A stretch of DNA of 64,000 nucleotides from an uncultured Roseateles sp. (GTDB lineage Bacteria; Pseudomonadota; Gammaproteobacteria; Burkholderiales; Burkholderiaceae_C), in contig NZ_CAMFJS010000015.1 of the NCBI RefSeq assembly GCF_945956965.1, forward strand, positions 45,211-109,210, in the 5' to 3' direction. Position 1 is the stretch's first letter. Each line of letters begins with the position of its first letter. A program made the position numbers and the translations under genes. A model generated the notes under the pieces. The model worked only from the letters and a program-made list of their open reading frames with translations, did not search any database and was not told the origin of the DNA. This document shows positions 35,551-47,245 of this stretch, in pieces.

Positions 35551-36059
35551 ACACCTATCTGCTCATCAAGACCGTGCATGTGGTCTCCAGCGTGCTGCTG
35601 GCCGGCACCGGTTTTGGCTCGGCCTTCTACCTCTTCTTTGCCAACCGCAGCGGATCGCTGGCCGCGCAAGTCGTGGTCTGCCGCCTGGTCAAGCGGGCCG
35701 ACCTCTGGTTCACCACGCCGGCCGTGATCGTCCAGCCGCTCAGCGGCCTGTGGCTGGCCCAGCAGGCCGGCTGGCCGGTGCTGGGCACGCCCTGGCTGAC
35801 CCTAGGACTGGCGCTCTACCTGTTTGCTGGGGCTTGCTGGCTGCCGGTTGTCTGGCTGCAGCTGCGCATGTCCGACATGGCCGAGGTAGCACTGAAGAGC
35901 GAACAAACCCTGCCCGCCCGCTACTGGCGTTATGCCCGCTGGTGGGAAGGGCTGGGCTACGCCGCCTTTGTAGCCATGCCCCTGATCTTCTACCTGATGG
36001 TGGCCAAGCCCGACTTACCTGCAGGCCTGACGGACCGGCTCTTGCCTCTTAGTCGATGA
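35547..36059 (+). CDS. DUF2269 integral membrane protein
   Basis: 170 residues with four to five transmembrane helices. The N-terminus NTYLLIKTVHVVSSVLLAGTGFGSAFY contains the family-typical K-x-x-H-V and G-x-G; WFTTPAVIVQPLSGLWLA and YARWWEGLGYAAFVAMPLIFYLMV follow. Function unknown. It ends the operon and its tail overlaps the convergent E2 gene by 11 bp. Confidence 0.82.
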   Translation: MNTYLLIKTVHVVSSVLLAGTGFGSAFYLFFANRSGSLAAQVVVCRLVKRADLWFTTPAVIVQPLSGLWLAQQAGWPVLGTPWLTLGLALYLFAGACWLPVVWLQLRMSDMAEVALKSEQTLPARYWRYARWWEGLGYAAFVAMPLIFYLMVAKPDLPAGLTDRLLPLSR

Positions 36060-37358
36060 AGAGCAAGGCCGGCGATTCCATCAAGCCGCGCAGGGCCTGG
36101 ATGAACTCGGCGGCGTCCTGACCGTCGACCACGCGGTGGTCGAAGGAGGAGGACAGGTTCATCATCTGCCGCGCCACCACCTGGCCGTTGCGAATCATGG
36201 GCCGCTCGACGATGCGGTTAACGCCGATGATGGCCACCTCGGGGCTATTGATCACCGGTGTGGTGACGATGCCGCCCAGGGCGCCGAGGCTGGAGATGGT
36301 GATGGTGGAGCCGCTGAGCTCGTCGCGGGTGGCGCGGCCGCTGCGGGCGGCTTCGGCCAAACGCCGAATCTCGGCGGCACAGCTCCACAAATCATGGCTC
36401 TCGGCATGGCGCAGCACCGGCACCATCAGCCCGGCCGGCGTTTGTGCGGCCACGCCCAGATGCACGGCGTCGAAGCGGTTGATCACGCCCGCCTCGTCGT
36501 CCAGGCGCGCATTGATCTGCGGGAAGTCCGGCAGCGTGCGCACGATGGCCCGGGCCAGCAGAGGCAACAAAGTCAGCTTGCCACGGCTAGCGCCGTACTG
36601 GGCGTTGAGCTTGAGGCGCAGCGCTTCCAACTCAGTGACGTCGACCTCTTCGACATAGCTGAAGTGCGGGATCCGGCGTTTGGCGTCCTGCATCTTCTCA
36701 GCGATCTTTCGGCGCAGGCCAACGATGCGGATAGCTTCAACCCCATCGCCACGCGAGCTCGAGCGCGGTACGCTGGCCGGGGCGACCTGCGCCGCTGCAG
36801 ATGCGGGTATCGGCGAAAGCAGCTTGCCGCCATGGCTGGCGACAAACGCATCCAGATCAGCCTGCATGATGCGGCCACCGAGGCCGGTGCCGCGCACCTG
36901 AGCCAAATCCACGCCCAGTTCCCAGGCGCGGCGGCGCAGCGAGGGCGACGCGATGGGTTTGTCGGGCAGACTCAGTCCGATGTCTTGCGGCGAATGGGCA
37001 GGCATAGACGGGAGCGCAGGGGCAGCAGTTGCCGCCACCCTAGCCAAAACAGGCTCGGGTACTGCCTCCGTAGCTGTTGTTGCGGCGTCGGACGTAGACG
37101 CAGCAAGGCCTTCCTCGCCTCCCACGTCAATGCGGATCAACTCCGAGCCCACCCGCATCACCTCGCCCGCCTCGCCGCCCAGGGCGATCACCCGACCGTG
37201 CACGGGCGAAGGGATTTCAACCGTCGCCTTATCGGTCATCACATCGGCCAGGATCTGGTCCTCGCGAATGTCATCGCCAACCTGAACTCGCCAAGCCACC
37301 AATTCCACTTCGACAATGCCTTCGCCGATGTCTGGCATCTTGATGATGTGTAGTCCCA

Positions 37359-37359
<1 letters not shown>
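36049..37359 (-). CDS. bkdB: branched-chain 2-oxoacid dehydrogenase E2 (dihydrolipoyl transacylase)
   Basis: 436 residues from MGLHIIKMPDIGEG; this ATG overlaps the E1-beta stop (TGATG). In order: one lipoyl domain with the lipoylated Lys in VMTDKATVEIPSP, a flexible Ala/Pro/Ser linker, a peripheral-subunit-binding domain (ASPSLRRRAWELGVDLAQVRGTG-like), a second linker and the catalytic domain ending SSSFDHRVVDGQDAAEF. It transfers branched acyl groups to CoA. E3 is not encoded next to it, so a shared lipoamide dehydrogenase must be supplied from elsewhere. Confidence 0.94.
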
Positions 37360-39685
<2,326 letters not shown>

Positions 39686-39866
39686 TCACGCGCCAAAGAT
39701 CACATACTGCCGCGCCGGGTGAGGCGCGGCAGCGCATGCGATGAGCGTAGCCGATTCTGCTCAGTTCAGTGCAGCAATTGGCGCCCGCAATTTCCCTTAT
39801 TCGCGCTGCAAACCGCAGCGCCGATTCTGTGCTGAACCTAAATAGAAACTGAAGTTGGCGCTGGGA

Positions 39867-40178
39867 TCAGGCCTTGATATTGAGCATGGTGCCGCTGGCA
39901 TCAAGCTGGGTTTGCAGCATGCGTAGATTGGCCACAAAGGCGTAGGTGTCGGCCTTACGGGTGGACCCATCGGCGCCATTGCTTTGCCCCACGGCGGCGA
40001 TTTGCAAAAGCTTGGCACGGGCCGCGTCGGCCTGAGCCACTTCAGCTTGGAGTTGCTGACGCTTGTTGTCGGCCGAAGTGGCGCTGGCCGATGCGGCAGC
40101 AGCGCCTTGCGCGGAAGCGCGCAGGCGTTCATTGACCGACGAGATGCCGGCTAAGGCGGTGGACATACCGATGGACAT
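39867..40178 (-). CDS. small protein resembling flagellar rod protein termini (FlgC-like)
   Basis: 103 residues from MSIGMSTALAGISSVNERL. The N-terminal S-x-x-x-x-A-x-x-x-I-x-x-x-x-x-R-L pattern and the C-terminal YAFVANLRMLQTQLDASGTMLNIKA are like the two helices that pair in axial rod proteins such as FlgC; the middle is only an Ala-rich, Gln/Asp-rich helix. No flagellar gene is near. Similar short rod-like proteins are, from memory, usual in this order. Function unknown; the rod resemblance is my reading of the termini. Confidence 0.6.
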   Translation of the reverse strand: MSIGMSTALAGISSVNERLRASAQGAAAASASATSADNKRQQLQAEVAQADAARAKLLQIAAVGQSNGADGSTRKADTYAFVANLRMLQTQLDASGTMLNIKA

Positions 40179-40353
40179 GATGGCGACGCTCCCGCACTGA
40201 TGCGATTGCCGACGTGGCAAGAGCGTTCTCGGCCGCGCAGCCGAGAACTTTAGAAAAGAATTGCAAAAACCTGCTAATTCTTTTCCTCAGCGCGAAAAAC
40301 GTCGTTTTGCCTGCCTCGTCGACCTGTCCTGCCGGGGCTAGGCTGCGGCGAAA

Positions 40354-41283
40354 TCAGCCAGCCAGTTCTTCAAAGCCTCCGGCCGACACGAAGACACGCA
40401 CGCTGTCGCCACCAGCGGCCTTGGCCTCGGTACAGGCCAGCGCCGCGGCGCCCAGCACGGCGTCAACCGTTTCCAGGCTGTTTTGCAGCTGCACCACGCC
40501 CAGGCAAGCCTTGACACGGGTGCGATGCAGGCCCCAGCGCAGACGGTAGCTGGCCACGCCGGCGCGGATTTTCTCGGCCACGATCTGCGCGTAATGCTGG
40601 TCGCAATTGGGCAAAAGCACGGCAAAGTGGTCATCTTCCAGCCGCGCCACGAAGTCGGACGCACGGATCTTGCTCAGCAGCAGCTGACCCAGGCCGTAAA
40701 GGAAATGGTCGCCCACCTCGGCGCCCATGCTGCCGACGATGTCAGTGAACTTGTCGACATCAATCCACAAGACCGACACCGGCTGCTTGCGCACGCTGCC
40801 AACATGCTCGCTCAAGCGACGTTCGAATTCGCGGCGATTGGCCAGTTCGGTCAGGCTGTCGTGCTTGGCGGTCCAGGTGGGCTGCATGCGCAGAGCGCGC
40901 GCGGCCGTGACGTCATCGAGAATCCACAAAGCCTCGCCGCCCGGGTGATCCCAAGCCAGCGGTGTGGCCTGCAAGCGGCCCCAGAAGCGGCTGCCGTCGC
41001 GCCGCACATATTCAATTTCTTCGTCGAAGGGCCGCCCGCTGCTAAAGGCTGCGCCCAGGCGCTGCAGAATCGCCACATCCGCCGCGTCAGACACATGCAC
41101 GCTGCGCAGGGGCTGGCCCACCAGTCCGTTGTCGTCCTCATGGCCGAACAGATGATTGAACTCGTCACTGACCGCTTCAAAGTGGCCACTCTTGACGAAG
41201 CCCACGGCCAGTGGTGCTCGCACCATCAAAGCCTGCATGCGCGCGGCAATCACGTCCGGGCCTGCATCTTGTTTCGTTGTCAT
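40354..41283 (-). CDS. PAS-GGDEF protein with degenerate catalytic motif
   Basis: 309 residues from MTTKQDAGPD, which has AAGGAG upstream; the longer frame does not. A PAS/PAC domain (about 20-135; FGHEDDNGLVGQPL, WILDDVTAARAL) precedes a GGDEF-fold domain (HDSLTELANRREFERRL, VLWIDVDKFTDIVGSMGAEVGDHFL). The signature loop that should read GG(D/E)EF is EDDHF at 216-220. Diguanylate cyclase activity is therefore unlikely; such proteins can act as GTP or c-di-GMP sensors or as partners. Confidence 0.85.
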   Translation of the reverse strand: MTTKQDAGPDVIAARMQALMVRAPLAVGFVKSGHFEAVSDEFNHLFGHEDDNGLVGQPLRSVHVSDAADVAILQRLGAAFSSGRPFDEEIEYVRRDGSRFWGRLQATPLAWDHPGGEALWILDDVTAARALRMQPTWTAKHDSLTELANRREFERRLSEHVGSVRKQPVSVLWIDVDKFTDIVGSMGAEVGDHFLYGLGQLLLSKIRASDFVARLEDDHFAVLLPNCDQHYAQIVAEKIRAGVASYRLRWGLHRTRVKACLGVVQLQNSLETVDAVLGAAALACTEAKAAGGDSVRVFVSAGGFEELAG

Positions 41284-41395
41284 CAATTCTCCTTGTCCGA
41301 TGGACGTCGGCACTGCCTCAGGTGTACCCCGAAACGGTGGAAAAGCCAAGCCAGAACAAATCCTTGAATCAGCGCCAATTCGCCCCGCCATGCCT

Positions 41396-42253
41396 TCAGA
41401 GTTCGGCCACCCGCACGAATGTTGCAAAGCGCGGCAAGCCCTTTGCAGTCAAACCCCGAAAACGATAAACCACGGTCGCCCCCACTGCGGGCGGATCAGC
41501 GCGCTGCGTCTCACTGAAGCCGCTGCCGAGCTTGAACTCCTGCCCTTCGCGGTTGCGCACCAGCAAAGCGCCCATCAAGCCCGCTAAGCGGCCCGCGCCC
41601 GGCAGTTGCGCCAACACCTCCGCTTCTTCGTCATCCTCGGGCTTGAGCTTGAGCAGGACTTCGCTGCGGCCGGTCGAATAAATGGCGTCGGCCCGGTGCA
41701 AGACCAGGCCCTCCCCGCCAAAACGCACCACCTGATCCAGGCGAGCGCGCAATTCCGCCGCGCTGCCGACGCGTATCTGCGCCACGGCTTGCAGATTGGC
41801 CCAGCGCTGCTCTGCCGCCAAGCTGGCCAGGCGCGCCGCCCTTTGTGCAAAGCTGCCGGGCGCCCCGGGCAGCTCAAACAGCATGAAGTTCAGGCGCTGC
41901 CACTCCTCGTCTATCGGTTGCTGGCGCCGCACCGTGGCCGAAGCGGCTTCAAACTGGCCGCGTGCCAGCCACAACTCGCCGTCCAAAGGCATGGCGGGCA
42001 GCTTGGCGGTGAACCATGCGGGTGCGGCGATGCGCAGGCCTTTGCGAGTCAAGAGCGCTTGGCCGGTCCAGAAGGCCCGCACACCATCCAGCTTCTCGCT
42101 GACCAGATAGTCGCCGAGCTGAAGCTTGTTCAGATCGCCCGGCGCGGGCTTGGCCAATAACAAGGCGGGCGCGTCTGCCGCCGCACTGCTGAGCGCGGCC
42201 TTGGGCCAGCAAGACGCGACCAGCAGGCTTTGCACGAAGACACGTTTGCGCAT
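41396..42253 (-). CDS. ligE: exported ATP-dependent DNA ligase (LigE type)
   Basis: 285 residues. A signal-peptide-like start (MRKRVFVQSLLVASCWPKAALSSAAADA) precedes a minimal ligase: motif I SEKLDGVRA with nucleophile Lys54, motif III MPLDGELWL, motif IIIa FMLFELPG, motif IV GEGLVLHRAD, motif V LLKLKP, then a short OB domain. No extra domains are present. The size and leader match the Lig E class of Proteobacteria, which is thought to act on DNA in the periplasm or outside the cell. AGGAG lies before the ATG. It follows sbcB on the same strand with 50 bp between. Confidence 0.88.
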   Translation of the reverse strand: MRKRVFVQSLLVASCWPKAALSSAAADAPALLLAKPAPGDLNKLQLGDYLVSEKLDGVRAFWTGQALLTRKGLRIAAPAWFTAKLPAMPLDGELWLARGQFEAASATVRRQQPIDEEWQRLNFMLFELPGAPGSFAQRAARLASLAAEQRWANLQAVAQIRVGSAAELRARLDQVVRFGGEGLVLHRADAIYSTGRSEVLLKLKPEDDEEAEVLAQLPGAGRLAGLMGALLVRNREGQEFKLGSGFSETQRADPPAVGATVVYRFRGLTAKGLPRFATFVRVAEL

Positions 42254-42303
42254 GGGGAACTCCTGCTCGCGATGGGCTGAAGGCAGGCCCCAAGCGCCGC
42301 GAC

Positions 42304-43746
42304 TCAGTCCAGCGGCGCGATTTGCTCCGCGTAGTCGTAGAGGGCACCGAGGATGGCCTCACCCCTATCATCCGCCTGCTCGCTGAGCTGATCAATATGC
42401 TCAAAAAAACCGGCCAGGGTTTGCGAGCCGCCCGCCCCTTCCACCAGGCGCGCCGTGCGATGGGCCTGCCAGCGCTGTTGCTCGGAGTCGCTCAGGCTGT
42501 CCGGGAAATTGCGGGCGCGGAAGCGGAAGACCAATTCAGCCAGGCGCGCGTCGGCAAACACCAGCTTGCCTTCGGCTGCGCGCTGGGCGAGTTGCTCGGC
42601 GCTGAGGCCAAGCAAGCGCTGCAGCGTGCGGCGATCCTCATTGCCGACGAAACCGCCGTACAGATCTTCATCCACATCCGCCGCGTCCTTGCCGGCCTCG
42701 CGCTTGAAGATGGCTCCCCACATCCCGTCCAGCAGATGGGCTTGGGCGCCCAGCACGGCGGCGTTTTGCAAGCCCTGGGTCAGGTCCATGCCCCAGCGCT
42801 CGGCCATGGCCGGCGACAAGGTTTTCAAATTGCCGATGACGATGGGGGATTTATTGATGTGAATGGTCTTGATCGGTAGGCGCGTCTGGCCTTCGGGCAG
42901 GTCTTCTTGCTTGACGAATAGGCGGGCGCGGATCTGCTCGGCATTGAGGGTCAGCAACTCGGCCGGGTCCTGAGCCAGATCCCAAACGATCAGCTCGTTC
43001 TTATTCGTCGGGTGCGGCGCCAGCGGCCAGACCAGGGCCAAGCAGCCGCGCTCAACGCCGTACATGCCGGAGATGTGCAGGAAAGGCTTGCCCACGCCGA
43101 TCTCGGCCCACACCGCCTCCTTCTTGCGCAGTCGCAGGCAGAAGTCGAACAGCTTGGGCTGCGCATTTTTGAGCAAACGGGCCAAGGCGATGGTGGCGCG
43201 CACGTCGGACAAGGCATCGTGCGCCGCTTCATGCGCCAAGCCGTTGGCGGCTGTGAGGTGCTCCAGCTTGAAAGACGGCCGGCCATCCTCATGCTTGGGC
43301 CACTCGATGCCATCGGGCCGCAGGGCGTAGGCGCAGCGCACCACGTCCAGTAAGTCCCAGCGGCCGCAGTCGTTCTGCCACTCGCGGGCGTAGGGGTCGC
43401 GCAGATTGCGCCACAGCAGATGGCGGGTGACCTCATCGTCAAAGCGGATGCTGTTGTAGCCCAGGCCAACGGTGCCGGGCTGGGCCAGTTCGGCCTCGAT
43501 GGCGGCGGCGAACTCATGCTCGGGCAAGCCTTGTTCCAAACAGGTTTGCGGCAAGATGCCGGTCAGCAAGCAAGCCTCGGGGTCGGGCAAAAAGTCCGGC
43601 GCGGGCTGGCAATAAACCATCAGCGGTTCGCCGATTTCGTTCAAGTCGGCATCGGTGCGCAAACCCGCAAACTGAGCGGGGCGGTCGCGCCGCGGCACAC
43701 GGCCAAAGGTTTCGTAGTCGTGCCAGTAAAAAGTCATCTCATGCAT
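42304..43746 (-). CDS. sbcB: exodeoxyribonuclease I
   Basis: 480 residues from MHEMTFYWHDYETFG; the frame upstream runs into the divergent PBP1A gene. DEDDh exonuclease residues are visible: HDYETFG (Asp, Glu), GYNSIRFDDEV (Asp) and AAHDALSDVRATIALA (His, Asp), followed by the SH3-like and C-terminal ExoI domains (KTIHINKSPIV, LVFRFRARNFPDSL). It degrades single-stranded DNA 3' to 5' in recombination and mismatch repair. It is 46-76 bp from the divergent PBP1A start. Confidence 0.95.
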   Translation of the reverse strand: MHEMTFYWHDYETFGRVPRRDRPAQFAGLRTDADLNEIGEPLMVYCQPAPDFLPDPEACLLTGILPQTCLEQGLPEHEFAAAIEAELAQPGTVGLGYNSIRFDDEVTRHLLWRNLRDPYAREWQNDCGRWDLLDVVRCAYALRPDGIEWPKHEDGRPSFKLEHLTAANGLAHEAAHDALSDVRATIALARLLKNAQPKLFDFCLRLRKKEAVWAEIGVGKPFLHISGMYGVERGCLALVWPLAPHPTNKNELIVWDLAQDPAELLTLNAEQIRARLFVKQEDLPEGQTRLPIKTIHINKSPIVIGNLKTLSPAMAERWGMDLTQGLQNAAVLGAQAHLLDGMWGAIFKREAGKDAADVDEDLYGGFVGNEDRRTLQRLLGLSAEQLAQRAAEGKLVFADARLAELVFRFRARNFPDSLSDSEQQRWQAHRTARLVEGAGGSQTLAGFFEHIDQLSEQADDRGEAILGALYDYAEQIAPLD

Positions 43747-43792
43747 GGCCGGCACGATACCGCATCCGCGCGCCCCGCCATAGATCGGGATA

Positions 43793-46210
43793 ATGAAGTC
43801 TCCATTTACGGCCGAGCCCTTGATGATTCGAATCCCACTGCGGCAATTCTTGCCCCTGCATCGCCAACACGGCCTGGTCTTGACGAGTGTTTTGTTGATG
43901 CTGGCCGGGCTGCTGGGCTTGCTGGTGCTCTTGTTGGCGATTGCTGCCGCCTTCACCTACGCAACCCTGCCCGACCTAGACAACCTCAGCGACTACCAGC
44001 CCAAGCAGCCGCTGCGCGTATTCACCGCCGACGGCCAGTTGATGGGCGAGTACGGCGCTGAGCGGCGCCAGTACCTGCCGCTGGCGCAAATCCCCAAGCG
44101 CATGCAAGACGCCTTACTGGCGATTGAGGACACCCATTTCTACGAGCACAGCGGCGTCTACATGCCCGGAATTGCCCGCGCCGTGCTGGCCAACCTGACG
44201 GCCTCGCGCAGCCAAGGGGCGTCCACCATCACCCAGCAATTGGCGCGTGACCTCTACCTGACCAAGAAAAAGCTCTACAGCCGCAAATTCGTCGAGATCT
44301 TGCTGGCCTGGAAGATCGAGAGCCAGCTCAGCAAAGAGAAGATTCTGGAGGTCTATATGAACCAGATCTATCTCGGCCAGCGCGCCTACGGCTTCGAGGC
44401 CGCCGCCAGTGCCTACTTTGGCAAGCCCCTGCGCGATCTGAGCATTGCCGAGTCCGCCATGCTGGCCGGCCTGCCGCAGAACCCGGCCTATGCCAACCCG
44501 ATCAGCAACTTCCCGCGCGCCAAACGGCGCCAGAACCTGGTGCTGGAGCGCATGGCCGATGTGGGCAGCATCAGCCAAACCGAACTAGTGGCCGCCAAGG
44601 CTGAGGCCCTGCACATCCGCAGTCCGCAGGACAGCCGCCTGCATGCTGAATTCGCCGCCGAAATGGCTCGCCAAGTGGTGTTCGCGCAATATGGCGACGA
44701 GGCCTACACCCTGGGTCTGCGGGTGCAGACCAGTGTGATTGCCGAGCAGCAAACCGCTGCCTACAAAGGCCTGCGCCGCACCTTGCTGGACCTGGAACGC
44801 CGCAAGCCCTATCGCGGCCCCGAGGGCTTTGTGGACTTGCCCAAGAACGAGGCCGAGCAAGACAGTGCCATCGACCAAGCGCTGGAACAGCACCCCGACA
44901 ACGACGATCTGCGCGCCGCCGTGGTCTTGCAAGCCAGCCCTGCCAAGGTGGTGGCGGTGCTGCAAAGCGGCGATGAGCTGACCGTCAGCGGCGAAGGCCT
45001 GCGCTCGGTGCAGTTTGCGCTCTCGGGCAAGGCCAAGCCGGCCCAAGCCATTCGACCCGGCGCCATCATCCGGGTGCTGCGCGGCGCGCCGACCAAGGCC
45101 GAGCCGCAAGGGGCCTGGCTGATTGCCCAGGCCCCGGAAGCCGAGGGTGCGCTGGTGGCGGTGGAGCCAGAAACCGGCATGGTGCGCGCCCTGGTGGGCG
45201 GCTTTGATTTCGGCCGCAACAAGTTCAACCATGTGACCCAGGCCTATCGCCAACCGGGCTCCAGCTTCAAGCCCATCGTCTACTCGGCCGCTCTGGAGCA
45301 AGGCATTGGCCCCAGCACCGTGGTCGACGATGCCCCGCTCAGCTTTGGCAGCTGGGAGCCCAAGAACTCGGACGGCAAATTCGACGGCCCGATGACGGTG
45401 CGCCGCGCCCTGGCCATGTCCAAGAATATGGTCACCCTACGCATCATGGAGCAAGTGGGCCCGCCCAAGGCACGCGCTTGGGCGGCACGCTTCGGTCTGG
45501 ACGCCGACAAGCAACCCGACGACCTCACCCTGGCCCTGGGTTCGGGTGGCGCCACCCCGCTGCAGATGGCCAGCGCCTACGCGGTGTTTGCCAACGGTGG
45601 CTATTTGCTCAAGCCCCTGCTGATCACCCGCATCACCGATGCCAAGGGCACTGTCTTGTTTGAGGCGCAGCCACCCGCGCTGAGCGAAGACTTGCGCGCC
45701 ATCTCGGCCCGCAATGCTTTCGTGATGAGCAGCCTGCTGCAAGAAGTGACCCGCAGCGGCACGGCCGCGCGCGCCTCCGGCGCCCTGCGCCGCGGCGATG
45801 TCTATGGCAAGACCGGCACCACCAACGACGCGGTGGACGCCTGGTTCGCCGGCTTTCAAAAGAGCTTGGCCGCCGTGGTCTGGGTGGGCTATGACAATCC
45901 GCGCTCGCTCGGCGACCGGGAGTTTGGCGGTGGCCTGGCCCTGCCGGCCTGGATCGACCTGATGAGCGTGGCCTTGAAGAATCAGCCCATCAGCGAGATC
46001 AGCGCGCCGGAGCAAGGCCTGGTGTACGAGGACGGCGACTGGAGCTTCGAGGAGTACGCCAGCGGCGCCGGTGTGCGCTTCATTGGCAGCAGCGAGGCGG
46101 CAGCGGCGGCCGCTTCAGCAGCTTCGGCCGCGTCCGCTGCCGCCGCAGCGTCGGCCTTCTGGTCCAGCGTGGCGGCTTCTGCTGCTTTGCCAAATCCGGG
46201 CTCACGCTAA
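43793..46210 (+). CDS. mrcA: penicillin-binding protein 1A (bifunctional glycosyltransferase/transpeptidase)
   Basis: 805 residues. One TM (about 27-54), a GT51 glycosyltransferase (LAIEDTHFYEHSGVYMPGIARA, GASTITQQLARDLYL, KILEVYMNQIYLGQRAYG), an OB-like insert and a transpeptidase with Ser490 in SSFK, SKN (AMSKNMVTLR) and KTGTT. It polymerises and cross-links peptidoglycan. ATG 43823 (MIRIPLRQF) is an alternative start. The last 45 residues are an Ala/Ser-rich low-complexity tail ending PNPGSR. Confidence 0.95.
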   Translation: MKSPFTAEPLMIRIPLRQFLPLHRQHGLVLTSVLLMLAGLLGLLVLLLAIAAAFTYATLPDLDNLSDYQPKQPLRVFTADGQLMGEYGAERRQYLPLAQIPKRMQDALLAIEDTHFYEHSGVYMPGIARAVLANLTASRSQGASTITQQLARDLYLTKKKLYSRKFVEILLAWKIESQLSKEKILEVYMNQIYLGQRAYGFEAAASAYFGKPLRDLSIAESAMLAGLPQNPAYANPISNFPRAKRRQNLVLERMADVGSISQTELVAAKAEALHIRSPQDSRLHAEFAAEMARQVVFAQYGDEAYTLGLRVQTSVIAEQQTAAYKGLRRTLLDLERRKPYRGPEGFVDLPKNEAEQDSAIDQALEQHPDNDDLRAAVVLQASPAKVVAVLQSGDELTVSGEGLRSVQFALSGKAKPAQAIRPGAIIRVLRGAPTKAEPQGAWLIAQAPEAEGALVAVEPETGMVRALVGGFDFGRNKFNHVTQAYRQPGSSFKPIVYSAALEQGIGPSTVVDDAPLSFGSWEPKNSDGKFDGPMTVRRALAMSKNMVTLRIMEQVGPPKARAWAARFGLDADKQPDDLTLALGSGGATPLQMASAYAVFANGGYLLKPLLITRITDAKGTVLFEAQPPALSEDLRAISARNAFVMSSLLQEVTRSGTAARASGALRRGDVYGKTGTTNDAVDAWFAGFQKSLAAVVWVGYDNPRSLGDREFGGGLALPAWIDLMSVALKNQPISEISAPEQGLVYEDGDWSFEEYASGAGVRFIGSSEAAAAAASAASAASAAAAASAFWSSVAASAALPNPGSR

Positions 46211-46227
46211 GAGCCCGATGCGACTGA

Positions 46228-47241
46228 CTAGTTGGCCGCGCTCGCCAAGCCGGCCAACAGTTCACGCTCACGCTGCGGGCTCAGCCCGGCGCGGCTGAAC
46301 TGCCGCTCGGCCTCGGGCAGGGAGCGCCACCAGCCCAAGGTATCCCCCACCGTCTCGCGCAAGGGCCGCAAGCGCAGGCCCGCCTGCAAGGCGGCCGCAT
46401 TGCTGCAATGCATGAAGCCGGCGTATTCGTGCTCGGGCGGCAACCACAACGGCAACTCGTTCCAGGGCTTGACGCCTTGGGCCATCAGGGCGGCGCTATC
46501 GGCCCAAACCCAGGCCGGCGCGGCGGCCAAACCGGCTGCGGCCACGCAGGCGTCGAGCAAATCCTGCCGAGTCAGCTGCCCAGGATTGCCCGCCACATTG
46601 AAGCGCCCGCTGAGGCCACGCGAGAGCGCCTGTAGGGCAAACTCGGCCAGATCACGCGCATCAATGAATTGCAAGGGTTCTTGCGCGGGTGCAGGCACCA
46701 GCACCGGCTCGCCCGCTTGCGCGCTGGCGATGCGGGCCGGCCAGTAGGTGAAACGCTGAGTGGGATCAAAAGGCCCCACCACCAGGCTGGGCCGCAGAAT
46801 CAGCGGCGACTCGAAGTGAACCAGCAGCGCGGCTTCACAGGCCGCTTTGAGCGGGCCGTAGCTGGCGCCATCGATCACCTCGGTGTCAGGGTCGCTGAGC
46901 TGACCCAGCGGCGAATCTTCCGCATTGGGCGCCGCAAAGCTGGCGTAGGCCGAGACGCTGGAGATGTAGAGGTACTGCCCCACCCTGCCCTTCAGCAGCT
47001 TGGCCGTGGCCGCCACCTCACGCGGCAGATAGCCGCAGCAATCGAGCACAGCATCCCATTCGCCCTCATTCAGGGCCGAGAGATCCGAGCGCCGATCACC
47101 CAAGCGGCGTGCAAGGCCTGTGAATAAGGTGGGCGCCGTCTGACCGCGATGGAAGAGCGTGACTTCATGGCCCTGAGCCACCGCAGCCTCGACCAGATGG
47201 CGGCCGACGAACTGCGTTCCACCGAGGATCAGCAGGCGCAT
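46228..47241 (-). CDS. NAD-dependent epimerase/reductase family protein
   Basis: 337 residues from MRLLILGGTQFVGRHLVEA, with the Rossmann loop at the start; the preceding TTG is not needed. Motifs: LDCCGYLPREV, YISSVSAYASF, then a SYGPLKAACE site where the usual Y-x-x-x-K is present as Y-G-P-L-K, and RPSLVVGPFDPTQRFTYWPARI. The closest class is the isoflavone-reductase/CSP41-like SDRs often labelled 'NAD-dependent epimerase'. Substrate unknown. The start is four bases past the stop of the FabH-like gene, so the two probably form an operon. Confidence 0.85.
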   Translation of the reverse strand: MRLLILGGTQFVGRHLVEAAVAQGHEVTLFHRGQTAPTLFTGLARRLGDRRSDLSALNEGEWDAVLDCCGYLPREVAATAKLLKGRVGQYLYISSVSAYASFAAPNAEDSPLGQLSDPDTEVIDGASYGPLKAACEAALLVHFESPLILRPSLVVGPFDPTQRFTYWPARIASAQAGEPVLVPAPAQEPLQFIDARDLAEFALQALSRGLSGRFNVAGNPGQLTRQDLLDACVAAAGLAAAPAWVWADSAALMAQGVKPWNELPLWLPPEHEYAGFMHCSNAAALQAGLRLRPLRETVGDTLGWWRSLPEAERQFSRAGLSPQRERELLAGLASAAN

Positions 47242-47245
47242 CAAA

